Shown in pieces: positions 1 to 12,446 of a DNA stretch of 64,000 bases. Position 1 is the stretch's first letter. Each line of letters begins with the position of its first letter. The stretch covers positions 27,759 through 91,758 of the forward strand of contig JAPEVF010000143.1 of the NCBI GenBank assembly GCA_029747585.1. Reading direction: 5' to 3'. The notes under the pieces are model-generated. The model saw nothing but the letters and a program-made list of their open reading frames with translations. It made no database searches and was not told where the DNA came from. The DNA comes from Pleurotus djamor (taxonomy: Eukaryota; Basidiomycota; Agaricomycetes; Agaricales; Pleurotaceae). A program made the translations under genes and the position numbers.

Positions 1-87
1 AGAACATCCCATATACTCGAAGACGTGCGTGACTTATGGGTTTTCCCTTCATTCGGAATTAATCCTCATATTGCGACAGTTTCTTGA

Positions 88-402
88 AGAGAGCTATTCT
101 TCCTGTTCTGGAGGGGAGACGCGAAATCNCAACTCGTGCGCACGACGCGTCTCCGTGCTGTTAACCAGCCAAAGGAACTTGCTCCAGGGAAGGCTGCCAA
201 CAAGAACGCGACCAAGCAGTCAGCAGCACCTATACCGGCGTCCCCCGTAACGGTGTGGTTGTGGAAGCCAGTTGACAAAGCAACCTTGCCACAACCCAAA
301 CCCAAGTCGGCGGATGTCTCCCCAGCGAAGGAGGACTGGGGGCATCTGAACAAACGGAGACGCGCGTCAAGAATCGCTAAGCTTCGTGGCGTATCTCATT
401 AA
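88..402 (+). CDS. Open frame at left edge, possible 3' exon of an unknown gene
   Basis: The frame is open from just after a stop at 85-87 to a stop at 400-402 and contains no early ATG, so if it is real it is a terminal exon of a gene beginning left of the window. The product would be basic and Pro/Ala/Lys-rich, ending in a lysine/arginine cluster (NKRRRASRIAKLRG), with no domain I recognise. An N at 129 lies inside it. The length is modest and codon evidence is weak, so it could be chance. Confidence 0.2.
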   Translation, partial: RELFFLFWRGDAKXQLVRTTRLRAVNQPKELAPGKAANKNATKQSAAPIPASPVTVWLWKPVDKATLPQPKPKSADVSPAKEDWGHLNKRRRASRIAKLRGVSH

Positions 403-681
403 GAAGCCTGAAGAGCTGAGAGTCGGGTTGAAAACTAGACGTCCCGCTGTTCGTTTAGATTTATTGTGTGCGCAAGTCCCTTAATTCTTATCTCTTCGGA
501 GCGTTTCTTTCGCATAAATAAATCCCTTCGAAGTGCTTGTTTCGGTATGGAAATCTCGATCGAAAAATATACTGCTGTCGCCCACGTTTTGTCCTCCGAT
601 CCGAACTATGATCCAATATATATGCGGTGGGGCAACATTTGGGGTCTCCACACACCTCTCACTCACTGACCTCCATCTCGT

Positions 682-2888
682 ATGACTTCCCAAAGTTCTG
701 AGACTCGCCCCCTCCTCGGACCTCTCCAATCTTCAGGCGACGAGCCTGATAGAGTACACCTGCGAGCCTCCGGGTCGCGAGCATTCCGACAAGAATTAAA
801 AGCTCTAACGAGAGCATCCATTCCTGTGTTTTGGTGAGTCATTCTCCTCCTGCGGGGAATCTGCCCTTCTAAAGTCTGCTCTAGGACGTACCTTTTAGAA
901 TACAGTCTCATCATGGCCTCTGTCGTCTCGATTGGGCACTTGTCTACTACGGCGCTTGCGGCCGTAACATTGGGCACTATGACTGCCAATGTTTCAGGAT
1001 TTTCTGTTATCCAAGGATTGTCAGCGGCTTTGGATACCATGCTCCCACCCGCGTGGACGTCACCCCAACCGCAATTGGTGGGGTTGTGGACACAACGAAT
1101 GTGTGAGCACCATTTACTGGACGGCATATCTTCTTGGTCTTCTAAAAGAAAATACTATACCTGGCAGCTGTCATCACCCTCGGTTGCCTCATCGTAAGGA
1201 CTTTTCTGATCCCGCCCCGAGTAATGAACGTTTAAATCTGACTGACATTCATACAGCCAGTGTTTTGCATATGGTTTAATGCGGAGAGGATTCTACTACT
1301 TGCTAGGCAAGACCCAGAAGTCGCGGCTCTAGCGGCGCTGTATCTCAAGTGGGCTTCTTTGGGGCTACCTGGTGAGCTATCGCTTGTGTTGGGTGGATAT
1401 ACTCGCGGAACGTAACTAACTTGGTCCCCATGGGTAGCCTACGCGTTCAACTGTATCAGCAGGTTAGTTTGCTCACAAGACCATGTTTTCCATTGGTGAC
1501 GTTTAGGGTACCGAAGACGCTATTTCCAGTGTCAGGGTAGGTCGAATACTTTTATCCTTCTCTATTTTTCACACTAACACCTATACCCGTAGGTTTGTTC
1601 TCGGTTCCAACACGCATTATTGCCTTCGTAGCACCGATCAACATCTTACTCAACTATCTCCTCGGTTTGTCCTTCTCACCGTCCTTCTTTTACACTTCTA
1701 TCTGCTCACTCAGGATGGGGATATCTATAGTTTGGGGCCCTCAGCCTTTTGGGTTGGGCTTCATTGGAGCACCGATCGCCACGGCCATATCGTTCAACAT
1801 CATCGCATTGCTTTCCTTAATATATGGCATCCTGTTTGTGCCATCAACTGCATGGCATCCGATATCTTCCAAGATGTTCACGAACTTGGGCACGCTGGGT
1901 GCTCTGGGGTTAGCTGGCGTAGGTACGTGGTTTTGTTACTTGTCGGTCCTCCTTCTTAATTGGTAATACTTCTCAGGCCAAACAGCGTCCGAATGGTGGG
2001 CATGGGAGCTCGCAGGCCTCGCTGCTAGTCTGTTAGTTCACGCACCCTTCTCTCTTCACGGAAGTCCATTTTACATATCTCACGCACCTTCAAAGTCTAG
2101 GTCCAGTCTCGCTTGCTACTCAGTCGATTTTGATTGTTTCCTCCTCGTGTACATTCCAGGTCCCATACGCCATAGGAATTGCCGCTTCAGTTAGGTTGGT
2201 CCCTACTCCCGCTTAACCTTCACCTATGACCACCGGTCTTTAATTCCCGTCATTCTGGAATATGTAGAATAGGAAACTTCCTCGGTGAAAGAAAGCCTCA
2301 TCATGCTCAGAGCGCGTCGACTGCCGGGCTTCTGATTGGTCTTGCGGTCTCGATGATCACGACAACTGTATTCATCGTTTTCAGAAACTCCTGGGCCAAA
2401 TTATTCAATGATGACGAAGAGGTCAATCTGCTTGTCGCAAGGATCCTACCGTTGGTTGGGTTATTCCAGATATTTGATGCGGCTAGTGCGGTGGCTGGTG
2501 GTTCGCTCCGAGCGAGAGGCTTGCAGGTGATCTGCTTTGACTTTCAGAGAGGGTTCTCGGGGCTAACTCCTCTGTAAGGCACTTGGGGCGTACCTGAATC
2601 TCACCGGATACTACATCATCGGTAAGTGGGTTTTGCTCCATCTCTTCTAGTTTACACTCAGCCAGATTGCTAGGTCTTCCCATCGGAATACTCCTTGCCT
2701 TCAAGGCATCGATGGGTTTACTTGGCATCTGGATCGGCCTAACCGTTGCGCTCGTCAACAATTGTTTCTGGGAGTTGTGGGTGGTCCTTCGCACAGACTG
2801 GAAGGAAGAGGTTCAGAAGGTCGCTGATCGTTTGTATGAAGAGGATAGAAAAACTTCACCAAATGCTTCTGTATCGTTTTCGGCTTGA
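682..2888 (+). CDS. MATE-family multidrug/toxin extrusion transporter
   Basis: This is a polytopic plasma- or vacuolar-membrane exporter that should couple cation influx to efflux of organic compounds (family knowledge). The ATG at 682 opens a short acidic N-terminus (MTSQSSETRPLLG) followed by the typical pre-helix segment ELKALTRASIPVFW. Splicing from 833 to 885 continues as TYLLEYSLIMASVVSIGHLS. The MATE signatures ALDTMLPPAWTS and PQLVGLWTQRM follow at about 1030-1100. Later exons supply further helices (for example VPTRIIAFVAPINILLNYLL near 1600 and ARILPLVGLFQIFDAAS near 2430) and the last one, GLLGIWIGLTVALVNN, near 2710. The gene has at least eight short introns. The charged C-terminal tail ends at 2888. 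Substrate is unknown. The closest kind I know is the fungal Erc1-like MATE group. Confidence 0.88.
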
Positions 2889-3371
2889 ACATATAATATA
2901 GATCCTTAGATGCGTTCCTAGAGCTATGGTATCGACTGTTAGCTGCATAGTTTCATCGATATGCACTAATTTGTCCCAGAAAGGATCGACAACGCAACAA
3001 CAACACAATGTGAACAACCGTTTCCCGTGCTCGGAAATTTTACGAACAGAGAGGCTTTCAGAGATCGTGAGTTCCCATAGCTGGCATCAGCTACTGTTCA
3101 TATACAGATGCCGGTTACTGGATCATCTCCTGCAGATGGGCTTCAGAGAGTGGTCGGCCTCTTCGAGCTGTTTTCGAGATCACATACGCCAAAAATAACC
3201 AAAAAACCAACCAAAAACGGGAACAGGAGGGGCGCCTGCATGAATAGGAGCTATCCGTGGGAACACTTTGCAAATTCCGGTCATGGTGCTGTCCCTATCG
3301 TCACGCACAGACCACACGACCACACGATCTATTGCGCGTCCACATCACCAGACGCTTTCTTCTGAACCACC
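2889..3371. other. Intergenic region between MATE and DCP1 genes
   Basis: About 480 bp holding the MATE 3' end and the promoter and leader of the Dcp1 gene. Short open frames occur, but none shows a recognisable protein or a splice-supported extension. Confidence 0.5.
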
Positions 3372-6078
3372 ATGAATTCTCGACGAACCCCTTCTATCGC
3401 TAGCAGCAGCCCTCGTAACAGCCCTCATGTCCCCCGCCAGCAAGTTGCCAGCCAACTTGGCCGACAGCGACCACCAAGCACCCGTGGCATCGCACCGACG
3501 CCGACACCACCCATCGTCGAACCCTCACCAGCATCAGGCTTAGACAGACCCGCCATGTCGTCTGCATCTTTGTACATTTCAAATCTCAAGGTCCTTCGGA
3601 GGAGAGACCCATCTATTATTTCCATATTCGATCAGTTCAGCCATGTATGTGTGTATCATCACAACGGAGACAAGTGGGAGAAGCAGGGGTATGAGGGGAG
3701 CATGTTTTTGTATGAAAGGTGCGTCTTTTTTTTCTTTTCAGCACGGTGTTTTATCGATAACATTCCGGGTTAGAGACTCATATCCACCCTACGGATTTTA
3801 CATCCTCAACCGTATGGGTATGTCCGATTATATACAACGCCTATACCCAGAAGACAACGTTAGTGTACATGGACGCTACTTGATGATGCGTTCATATCCT
3901 CAGTGGACCGCTCGCCGACTAGAAAATGTACTACAAACTTCATTAGCGGAAGGAAGACCCATACCGGACAAATTTTCTCCTGAATGGGACATTGGTGTCT
4001 CAGAGGAGGAACTCAAGCAGATGGACAAAGGGCAAGGATTTACTGTTGGACTCTGGATATTTGCCCATGATTCAGCCGATTCAATGATGGATGTCATGAC
4101 TCGGTGAGCCTTGTATTCCCTTTGTTCGACACCCCTTTTACTGAGGCGCATCCCTTGTGCCAGACTCTACTCATACATCAAACAAAACCTTCCATATCCT
4201 GAAGAGTTCAAATACGGTCCTGATCGTCCCCCTCGTCTCAACATGATCCATCGCATGGCTTCCGTCCCCCCTGCCAGCGAGTCCGATGCACACATTGAAA
4301 GCATTGACCGCGCCATTCATTCTGCCTCCACGAAACCTGCCACTCCTGTACAAAGTCTCTTCAAAGGCTTGATGAACGGTAGCACAAGCAAACCAGCTGA
4401 TACATCGGAGCTGGATAAATTATTTGCCAAACTGAACCCTCCTCCTCCCTCTGTTCCACCGACGGCACAGACGCTCACGGTGGACAGTCTCTTTGCTAGC
4501 CTCGGTGGTACCACAAAGGCAAAATCGCCTCCACCCACTTCATCCACAAGTAGTGCATCTACAACCGGATTGGCGTTGCTAGATTCCATATTTGCCTCGG
4601 CGACGCCAACTAGTCAACAATCCACCATTTCGACTTCTACATCAACCACAGCTTCCGCACCCTTAAGCCAATCGTCCTCTGTTTCTTCTTCCCTCACAGC
4701 TACCCTTGGTTCTCAATCATACCGTTCGGGCTCGCGAGCCACTCAAAACCCACCCAACCCTGAACCGGAACCCATTATAATTTATTCCCCCACTCCTACC
4801 ACCTCCGCTCTACCCCAGATACTCAATCAAGATGTCATCTCGACGCTATTGGGACTACCTTCGTCACGAGCGTCTTCCGCGGCGCCCACTACCACCTCGT
4901 CGAGTACTCGCACTAGCGATAGCTCGAGCACACGGAGGAGCGGGAGGGAAGGTGGGGATGAGGATGATGGAGATTATTCCTCGGATGGCGGTCACTCTGA
5001 GTCAAGTACAGTGTTGGATCGCCTCCTTGTTGGAAGCAGGGAAGTTGTGAACGGAGATGTCACTCCTCGCGTTCCTACAAATGGATATGGATACGATCGA
5101 CCCTCCAGTTCATCGCGTCTCCAAAACTTTGTCTACCCCAACAAGAAGTCTGCTCCACCTACCGCCCCCACGGCCGCAGTCCCTCCTGCTGCACCACATC
5201 CTTCTCATAACGGTCAACACGAAGCCATTGTCAACGGTCACCACACACAAGCCTCCCGCTCAGGTGGTGAGCTCTGGGAGAATACCAGCAATGATCGCTT
5301 TGTAGTGGATGGGGGTGACGATGATGAAATTCTCGAACTTGACTTTGCTGACACCCGTGCCCTGAGCGACATGAACGTCTACAAGAAGACACTGGCACGA
5401 CATGACAATAGTTCAAAAGCAGCACCTACCAATGGTCGACTTTCAAGCTCCACCACTGGCAACAAGCCACCCGCATTGCATTCACGAGACGGAAGCAGCA
5501 GTGACGCTAACGTTCGTTCCTCTGCAACAAATAACAAAGACAAGAAGGACAGAAGGAAGAAGAATGGGAAGGACAGGTCTCCGGAGGTTGACAAGACTGT
5601 TGTTGGAGCTGACAGGAATGTTTATAACGTCCCTGAAGCAGTTCCAAATTCATTGCAGAGGCAGCCCCACTTGCGTGCTGTCGCAGCGATGTCCACTCCC
5701 TCACCCATCGCTGCGCTTCCCCCAACTTCCCTTTCTGATCCAGCTATCCTTTTGTCTTCGTTGAAAGCTCCTCCGCAAGCCCCGTCGAAGACAGTTGCTG
5801 TTGCAGCGCCAGTCAATGGCTACACCAAGAATGACATTTTGCCTGCCGCGCCCCGCTCAACTAGTGATATTGCTAGAGAGAGCATTCTTGCCACGGCCGC
5901 CAGTAAGATTGGCAAGCAAACTAAATTGGAGAGAAACGATTTTGTCAGAGAGGTGTTGACGCTCATTCACGTACGTTGTTGTTTCACATCGTGTCCCGTA
6001 CTTGCTCACAGACACAATTTACAGACCGACAAATCTTTCGTCGATTCTCTCTACCAAGACTATCTAGCTCGATCATAA
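3372..6078 (+). CDS. DCP1: mRNA-decapping enzyme subunit Dcp1
   Basis: Dcp1 activates the Dcp2 decapping enzyme in cytoplasmic P-bodies, committing mRNA to 5'-3' decay. Four exons (3372-3718, 3774-4103, 4164-5970, 6025-6078) join in frame to 845 residues. Residues from about 60 to 240 form the EVH1-like Dcp1 fold: NLKVLRRRDPSIISIFDQFS, then WEKQGYEGSMFLYER, GFYILNRMG and the late strand FTVGLWIFAHD. A long disordered Ser/Thr/Pro-rich middle follows, as in other fungal and animal Dcp1 proteins. The last 32 residues (ERNDFVREVLTLIH, then DKSFVDSLYQDYLAR) match the C-terminal trimerisation helix, so the protein is complete. The protein is longer than yeast Dcp1 because of the linker, which is normal in basidiomycetes. 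Introns are 55, 60 and 54 bp with GT-AG ends. Confidence 0.92.
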
Positions 6079-6727
6079 GCGCTTAAGCACTGAGTCATCT
6101 CAGTGACCGTTTCCTTGCCCTCCATCCACACGTTCATTTCTCTTCCTTTTGCCCACATCTCTATCTCTACCTTCTCTCCTTTCTTAGTATACGAAACTCA
6201 CGAAGCCACTCGCTCTAATGATCACTCAGAATCGATGTATCACTGCTAGCCCTTTTCACGGTACCATCTGTACATATATCGCATTGCTTTGTTTCTCAGA
6301 TGCCCTTTTTATGATTCACGTCCTCCCTGCTCCCATACGTTATACGATACATCCGCCTTCCATTGAATATCGATCCTGTAACCCCCATTTATCCCTCTCC
6401 TCCCTCCGAACCCACTTTTGTTACAGCACATACTCCCACCACTCCTCCAATCATACCGTCTCCCACCAGATACTGCCCTCCACCCACCCTGTCGGAATGC
6501 ATCATAGTCGTTCCCCTGAATAGCGCTCACCTGCATATCTATCTACACTGGAGACTGGAGGCTCCAACAGTATGAATATTTCCAGCGCAGAAACCTTTCT
6601 TCGAACACGCTCTCCACTCGAGAAGCTGGAAGAATCACTTAGTACTTAGGAGCTATGTATTAGGAGGACGGTGTCACGCGTCGTTAGATCCCTTCCGGGC
6701 GCCTGAGCACTGGGTCACATTTCTGAA
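6079..6727. other. DCP1 3' region and uL16m promoter
   Basis: About 650 bp, pyrimidine-rich directly after the Dcp1 stop (CT-rich 6115-6185), as in a 3' UTR. No further gene is seen. Confidence 0.5.
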
Positions 6728-7537
6728 ATGCTCTCCCTTCTCTCCCAGTCCTTTGGCTTGGTTCGGAGTCTCCGTCCTGCACAGAACTCTCTCGGCTTTG
6801 GCCCGTTGAACATTTTCTCTCGTCAAAGGTCTCAATTAGCTCCTCGTCAAGTCAAACATGTCAAACGACACAAGGGACGCATCCCGATCCCGACCGGAGG
6901 CTCGACGAAAGGAACAACTCTGGCTTATGGCGAGTGGGGAATCAGGATAAAAGGGAATGGTGTGCGGCTGAGTGCGAAGCAACTTACGACTGCGGAGGAA
7001 GTCATCAAAAGGAAAATCAAGGTCATTAAGGGATCCAAGGTCTATCTACGCGTCTTCCCCGACATTCCTGTCTGCATTAAGGTCAGTATAGTCGCTGAAC
7101 CATTGTTTACTTCGGGAATCTAAAGCCTTGAGACTAGGGTAACGAAACTCGTATGGGAAAAGGGAAGGGCACATTTGAATTTTGGGCAACTCGGTATGAT
7201 GTTTCTCTGGTTTTTGACAAGATACACGAATTTAACTGCATGTTCTATGTAGGGTGCCCAAAGGACGCGTTATCTTTGAGATTGGTGGTGTTCCTATACG
7301 AGAGGAGCTTGCTCGAGATGGTGTGTCCCCAATTCCTCATATCAACACTTTTTGTTGAGCACAATGATTGTAGCATTGCGTCAGGCAGCGGATAAACTAC
7401 CCACTGTCATGGAATTCATTAGCCGTTCAACGCCCCCGCGACTAGGCAATCTCGTTTTACACCCACCGCAACCCGTTATACCGGAGGCCGACTCTGACGC
7501 AACCCCGATGCCCCCGACGTCGTCTGTAGCCTCATAA
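6728..7537 (+). CDS. MRPL16: Mitochondrial large-subunit ribosomal protein uL16m
   Basis: This is a component of the mitochondrial 54S ribosomal subunit near the A-site and peptidyl-transferase entrance. Four exons (6728-7081, 7138-7193, 7253-7320, 7374-7537) splice in frame to 213 residues. The N-terminal 25 or so residues are basic and hydroxylated without acids, as in a mitochondrial presequence. The L16 signature follows: APRQVKHVKRHKGR, LAYGEWGIRIKGNGVRLSAK, the exon-junction motif RMGKGKGTFEFWATR, then VPKGRVIFEIGGVPIREELA and ALRQAADKLP. A 35-residue proline-rich tail is extra compared with bacterial L16. Length and motif order are normal for the family. Single-copy housekeeping gene. 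Confidence 0.94.
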
Positions 7538-8026
7538 TTGCAGGACTTTTGAACCTTTTTGCATCAGTCTCTAGAACACTCATTTAATGCACACAATGTT
7601 AACCCGCAATGAGCAGTTGAGTGAGCAGCCCATGTGTGTTTATTAATAGGTGTCTTAGAATCCCAGCCCCGTCGAAGCCAGAGAAGCTTTAGGATCGGGC
7701 TTTAGAAACATCCTACGCATACATATCTGTGGTAACAACAATTGGCAGCAACCGACGCCGTTTCTTACACCATACATGTCATTGCTGCACCTCTAAAAAT
7801 GTCAGTTAACCGCCTTGGGAGCGGACTCGGCGCTGTTTTCAGACACCAACTGCTTCTCACCATCCTGCGACTTGCCTAAAATGCATTCTCACATTGCCGA
7901 GATGAGAAGCAAGCTCACGCTAGAAAAACTTTATAAACGCTCAATGGCTAGCTGCGTCGTTCTCCCTTCGCATAAATAAGAGGACTCATCCCGTGGGATG
8001 GTGCACGAAGTGCTCCCTTGTTCCCC
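7538..8026. other. Intergenic region, promoter of the GMC oxidoreductase
   Basis: About 490 bp without a supported gene. It carries the uL16m 3' UTR and the putative promoter of the downstream oxidoreductase. Confidence 0.5.
7932..7937 (+). promoter_or_regulatory. TATA box candidate of the GMC oxidoreductase gene
   Basis: TATAAA lies about 90 bp before the ATG at 8027, a usual distance for a fungal TATA box with a short leader. No other close TATA match was noticed in this intergenic stretch. Confidence 0.45.
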
Positions 8027-10366
8027 ATGGCACCTCACCAAGGAGCTCTATACCTGCTCGTCCTTCTTTCGGGACTATGCGCAGGAAAAATCTTTACGAA
8101 CTTTACCGATATACCGACCCGACACTTTGATTTTGTGATCATTGGCAGTGCGTTACTCCGCTGGTTTACTACCCACATCCGCTGACCTGGCCCGTCCCAC
8201 AGGCGGGGCAGGTGGAAACGTAGTAGCGAACCGCTTGACAGAGGACCCCCACGTATCCGTCCTAGTTTTAGAAGCTGGTGGATCGTAAGTACTTCGGTCT
8301 ATACCGCCTGCCTATACCGCTAAACCAAGGTTTAGGAATGAGAGAGTCTTGGAATCAGAGGTTCCATTTCTATGCACCAAGCTTTCTCCCAAGACTCCTT
8401 TTGATTGGAACTACACGACTGTGCCCCAGGCTGCGTTGAACAATCTCTCGGTTTCACTTCCTCGAGGGTACATCCTTGGTGGAAGCACATCTATCAGTAA
8501 GCCTTTTGTTCTCACCCCCGCTCCCCTCTGACTTTCACCAAGATTATTTGGCCTATACAAGGGGTTCTATGGACGACTATAATCGATTCGCAGAAATTAG
8601 CGGTGATCCGGGATGGTCATGGGATAATCTTCAGCCCTTCTTTCGCAAGGTATTTTAGGCACCAACTCGTTGTCTGGCCGTGGGCTTTATCACAGGATCT
8701 TGCAGAACGAACAGCTTGTTCCACCCGCCGATCATCACAACGTACAAGGTCAGCTTGAGCCTTCAGTACATAGCACAAGCGGCATCAATGGCGTCAGTCT
8801 GGGAGGTTTTTCTCGACCTATCGATCAGAGGGTCCTGCACACTCTTGTGCAGCTTCCGGAATTCAACTTCAATATTGACATGAACTCCGGGAAGCAGCTT
8901 GGCATAGGCAAGAGCACAACTAACCTACGTGTATCACTTGGGCTCACTTACGTCTAGGTTGGATCCAGGGAACCATCAAAGGTGGCAAAAGGAGTAGCTC
9001 CGCTACCTCGTACCTGGGCCCTGAGTTCATCAACAGGCCGAACCTCCATGTCTTGCTCCAAGCTAGGGTCTCCAGGCTTTTGTGCACGGGCGAGGTCCGA
9101 GGCAAGAAATCGTTTCGAAGCGTTGAATTCGCCCAAAATGAAGGTAACGTCTCCATCTTCCCGTGAGAACACAAAATATACCAGCTCAGCTTCATGACAA
9201 GGCACAAGCCTCGCAGGTCCCTATGGACCAAAAGTGACTGTCACTGCTTCCAAGAGTGTCATTCTCTCGGCGGGGAGTATCGGAACGCCAAATATCCTTC
9301 TTCATTCGGGGATTGGCGACAAAAAGCTCCTCTCCAAAGTCGGTATTCCAACACTGCATCACCTTCCTGACGTCGGCCAGAATCTCTTTGACCACCCCAT
9401 CACACGGAACGCCTGGGTCGTCAACTCTACCGACACATTTGAAACGCATCTGCGAAATGGCACCATCCTTGAAGCTGACCTAGCAGAGTGGTATCGCTTC
9501 CAGACAGGGTATCTGGCGACCAGTCGCTTCAGCTTCATAGGATGGACTCGTCTTCCCCAGAATGCGTCAATCTTCCAGTACTTCCAGGACCCGTCGGCTG
9601 GACCGAATACTGCCCATATGGAACTGTTCTTTGGAGTAAGCCATTAGAGCATGGTTAGAAAGCCAAGGAACTCATGAAAACTTTAGAATGGCATGAGCAC
9701 CTTGCCACCGACAGGAAACTTCTTCGGACTCAGCACAGGCGTTGTGAGCCCCGCATCCAGTACGTATACATATCATCTCCTTCCATCTCGAACTACATGT
9801 CGAACCACACCGCATACTGAGTCGACGTTCCTTTCCTTGCATGAAGAGGGCTCTTTAACAATCAACAGCACCGATCCCTTTGATCCTCCTCTCATCGACC
9901 TGGGACTACTTATTAGTGAATTCGATATGTTCGCGATGCGAGAGGCCATACGCAGCGGCTCTCGGTTCCTCGCCGCCCCAGCTTGGTCTGGATATATCAT
10001 CAGCCCAGCTGGTGCCCTTGCGAACGTCAACATATCAGACGACGAACAGCTAGATGCGTACATTCGTTCCAACAGTGGCTCGCTATTTCACCCCGTCGGT
10101 ACTGCGAGTATGTCCCCATATGATTGCCCAGACGGGGTGGTAGATCCAGACCTGAAAGTCAAAGGCATCGAGGGCGTGCGCATCGTTGATGCTTCTGTAA
10201 TGGTCAGCTGGGCAAAGCTCTCATGTATGAAATTGCTCGACTAACTTGAATTGCTTGTGAATAGCCTCGAATTCCCGCTGCACACACTCAAGCACCGACA
10301 TATGTCATTGCGGAGCGCGCCGCCGACCTGATCAAGGAGGCCTTCAAAAGTAGCTGGGGGTTGTGA
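8027..10366 (+). CDS. Secreted GMC oxidoreductase (AA3_2, aryl-alcohol-oxidase-like)
   Basis: This is a flavoenzyme of the glucose-methanol-choline family, oxidising an alcohol or sugar and passing electrons to oxygen or quinones outside the cell. The ATG at 8027 starts a secretion signal (ALYLLVLLSGLCAG). The FAD-binding motif (FDFVIIG, then GGAGGNVVANRL and VLVLEAGG) is split by an intron near 8148-8203. The PS00623-type segment LPRGYILGGSTSI and the YTRGSMDDYNRFAEISGDPG block follow. The C-terminus has both catalytic-base elements: FHPVGTASM near 10090 and IPAAHTQAPTYVIAERAADL near 10270-10320. The stop is at 10364-10366. At least eight introns are present. Substrate (aryl alcohol versus sugar) cannot be decided from the sequence. 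The next gene is convergent, only 34 bp away. Confidence 0.9.
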
Positions 10367-10400
10367 CATAAATCCTATTGGCAGATATGGTAATTTCGTA

Positions 10401-12446
10401 TCACAGGTTGTAGACAAACCATGCACTTCTGTCGCCAAGTCCCTCTGGTTCATCTACTTTCGTCCGACTTCCCCTATATATGGCTTTCTTTTTGTTCTCT
10501 CTCCAGAGGTAGAATAGATTCATCGCCGCAACGACGACCATCCCGATAGAGAAAACGAGCAGCACAATTGTGGCCTTGGTGTACCGTGGAGGAGGGGATA
10601 GTGATCCGAGGAGCCAAGTAGCAAGGATACCACCGGAGTTGGTCATGATGAAGCCAATTGCTATCGCAGTTGCGCGACGAACATGGGGGGCAGCGTTGTT
10701 CGCACTCCATGTTGAAAGTGCTGGTGCTGCGCAGTATGTTCCTGTGATTGACAGGAACAGACTACCGTACTGCACTGAGTGCTTTGTTGAACCTAGTGGA
10801 TAATCAATGCCAATCCTGAGGGCAGTCCGGGACTGGGCGTACCGAGGAACATGCCAAAGCCAATTACGCAAAGAATGGAACAGAATATAATGGCGAGACC
10901 ACGACAATGATAACGATCAGACACGAACGATATTATGGCTGAACAAATAAATGCTGCCGCAAATGGAGGCACACTCATCAACTGAGCACGAGTGGAAGTG
11001 AATCCTAGGCCTTGGACGATAGAAGGAGTGAAACTGAAGGGAAATTGGTCGTCAGTTGACGTTTGATCTTGGAGGAATTGATCCAGAACATACTATGCAA
11101 GTGAGTAAAGCGTGCATCCTGAGTATCATTGAGCCTTGTTGTCACCTGGGTGCTTTGGAAGCTTACCACTGAAAAAGAAGATAATCGCCAAAAACCAAAC
11201 TTGCGGAAGTGCAAAAGCCCTCCCTATTTCAATCCACTTGAACGAATCTGCCTCTTCGCTCCCTATGGCTTGGTCCTCCAGAAGTTTCGCGTTTATGTAT
11301 CGCTTCTCATCGTCACTCAAAAATCTGGCATGAGAGGGCGAGGGAGGCATGAAAAAGAACGCGAAAATGCCGAAGAGAACGGTGAACAACCCCTCGAGAA
11401 TGAATATCCAGGCCCATCCTGGTCGATGCCCAATGCCATTCATGTTGATGATCCCGAAAGCAAGAAGGCCAGAGAATGCTCCTGAGATGGATGCAGCAGA
11501 AAAGAAGGCCGAGATGCTGCCCCATGAGAGTCAACAACAGGGCGACCGCTGAGACTGGAAGTAGTAGTACGAACCGACTCTGAAGGCGTTGCCGGGGATA
11601 GAAAAGCGATAGATACAGCACCAAACCAGGAAATACACCCCCCTCAAAGAGACCCAGGAAGAAACGACAGGCCAGGAGACCATGATAAGAACGCACGACA
11701 CCTATGAGATTAGGGTGGGGTCAGCACTTATAGTGGGCGGTGCGTGCAAGGCCGACCTTGTAGGGTTGTAATGATTCCCCAGATTGTCAACATGGTAGGT
11801 AGCATGTAATTGGCTCCCACAATCTACATCGACACGTCAATAAAAAGGCAACTAACGGAGGAATATACAAAATACCCTGAGAAGAACATTGGACGGCAGC
11901 TCAGCCGCTATATACGGTCTTGAGCGTCGTCAATAAGTTTGGTCAAAGAAGGACGTGTGTGTGTGTCCACATACACGTAAGTCACCGTCAAAGCAATGCT
12001 ATACTTCGTTCTATGGTATCAGCATCTCGCGTTTTCTTCACGAGTTTGACACACCTCAGTATTCGACATATGGAGATCCTTTTGTAGACCTGCAACACGG
12101 GCATTCCCCAGATTCGTACGATCCTTAATTATTAGTATGAGCAAATTTGGGTTTGGACAACATCGCAATAATTAGCAGACGCACCAAGAAGGAGAGAAAG
12201 TAGAACATGGCAACAACTATCGGTCCCTCAGACAAACGGTCCTCTGAGAATCGTGATATGGTTGTCTTGCTCACCTGGAAGAATCCAGATGTCGAGCTTC
12301 GCCCAAGCAGTTCGTTCAAGTCGTTCATCAGTAGGAAATGGGAGGCTCTCTTTTGATGAGCTTCCCTCCGGATGTTTCTCCAAGTCATCATGTTGGGATG
12401 TGGAGGAACGAGACGTCGTATGGTCTTTTTTGTTTTGGCCAGTCAT
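10401..12446 (-). CDS. MFS permease, anion:cation symporter type (Tna1/Dal5-like)
   Basis: This is a twelve-helix proton-coupled uptake carrier of the ACS family, whose members import nicotinate, allantoate, pantothenate and related organic anions. The start at 12446 gives a charged N-terminus ending in ERTAWAKLDIWILP, the position before helix 1 in this family. The diagnostic segment near 11590-11690 reads LACRFFLGLFEGGVFPGLVL followed by YLSLFYPR. Further along come MNGIGHRPGWAWIFILEGL and the loop SHARFLSDDEKRYINAKLLE. Late helices include ALSTWSANNAAPH and GFIMTNSGGILATWLLGSL, and the end is GDRSAWFVYNL. Several short introns. The tail faces the GMC oxidoreductase tail, 34 bp apart, so the two 3' UTRs probably overlap. 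Substrate unknown. Confidence 0.88.
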
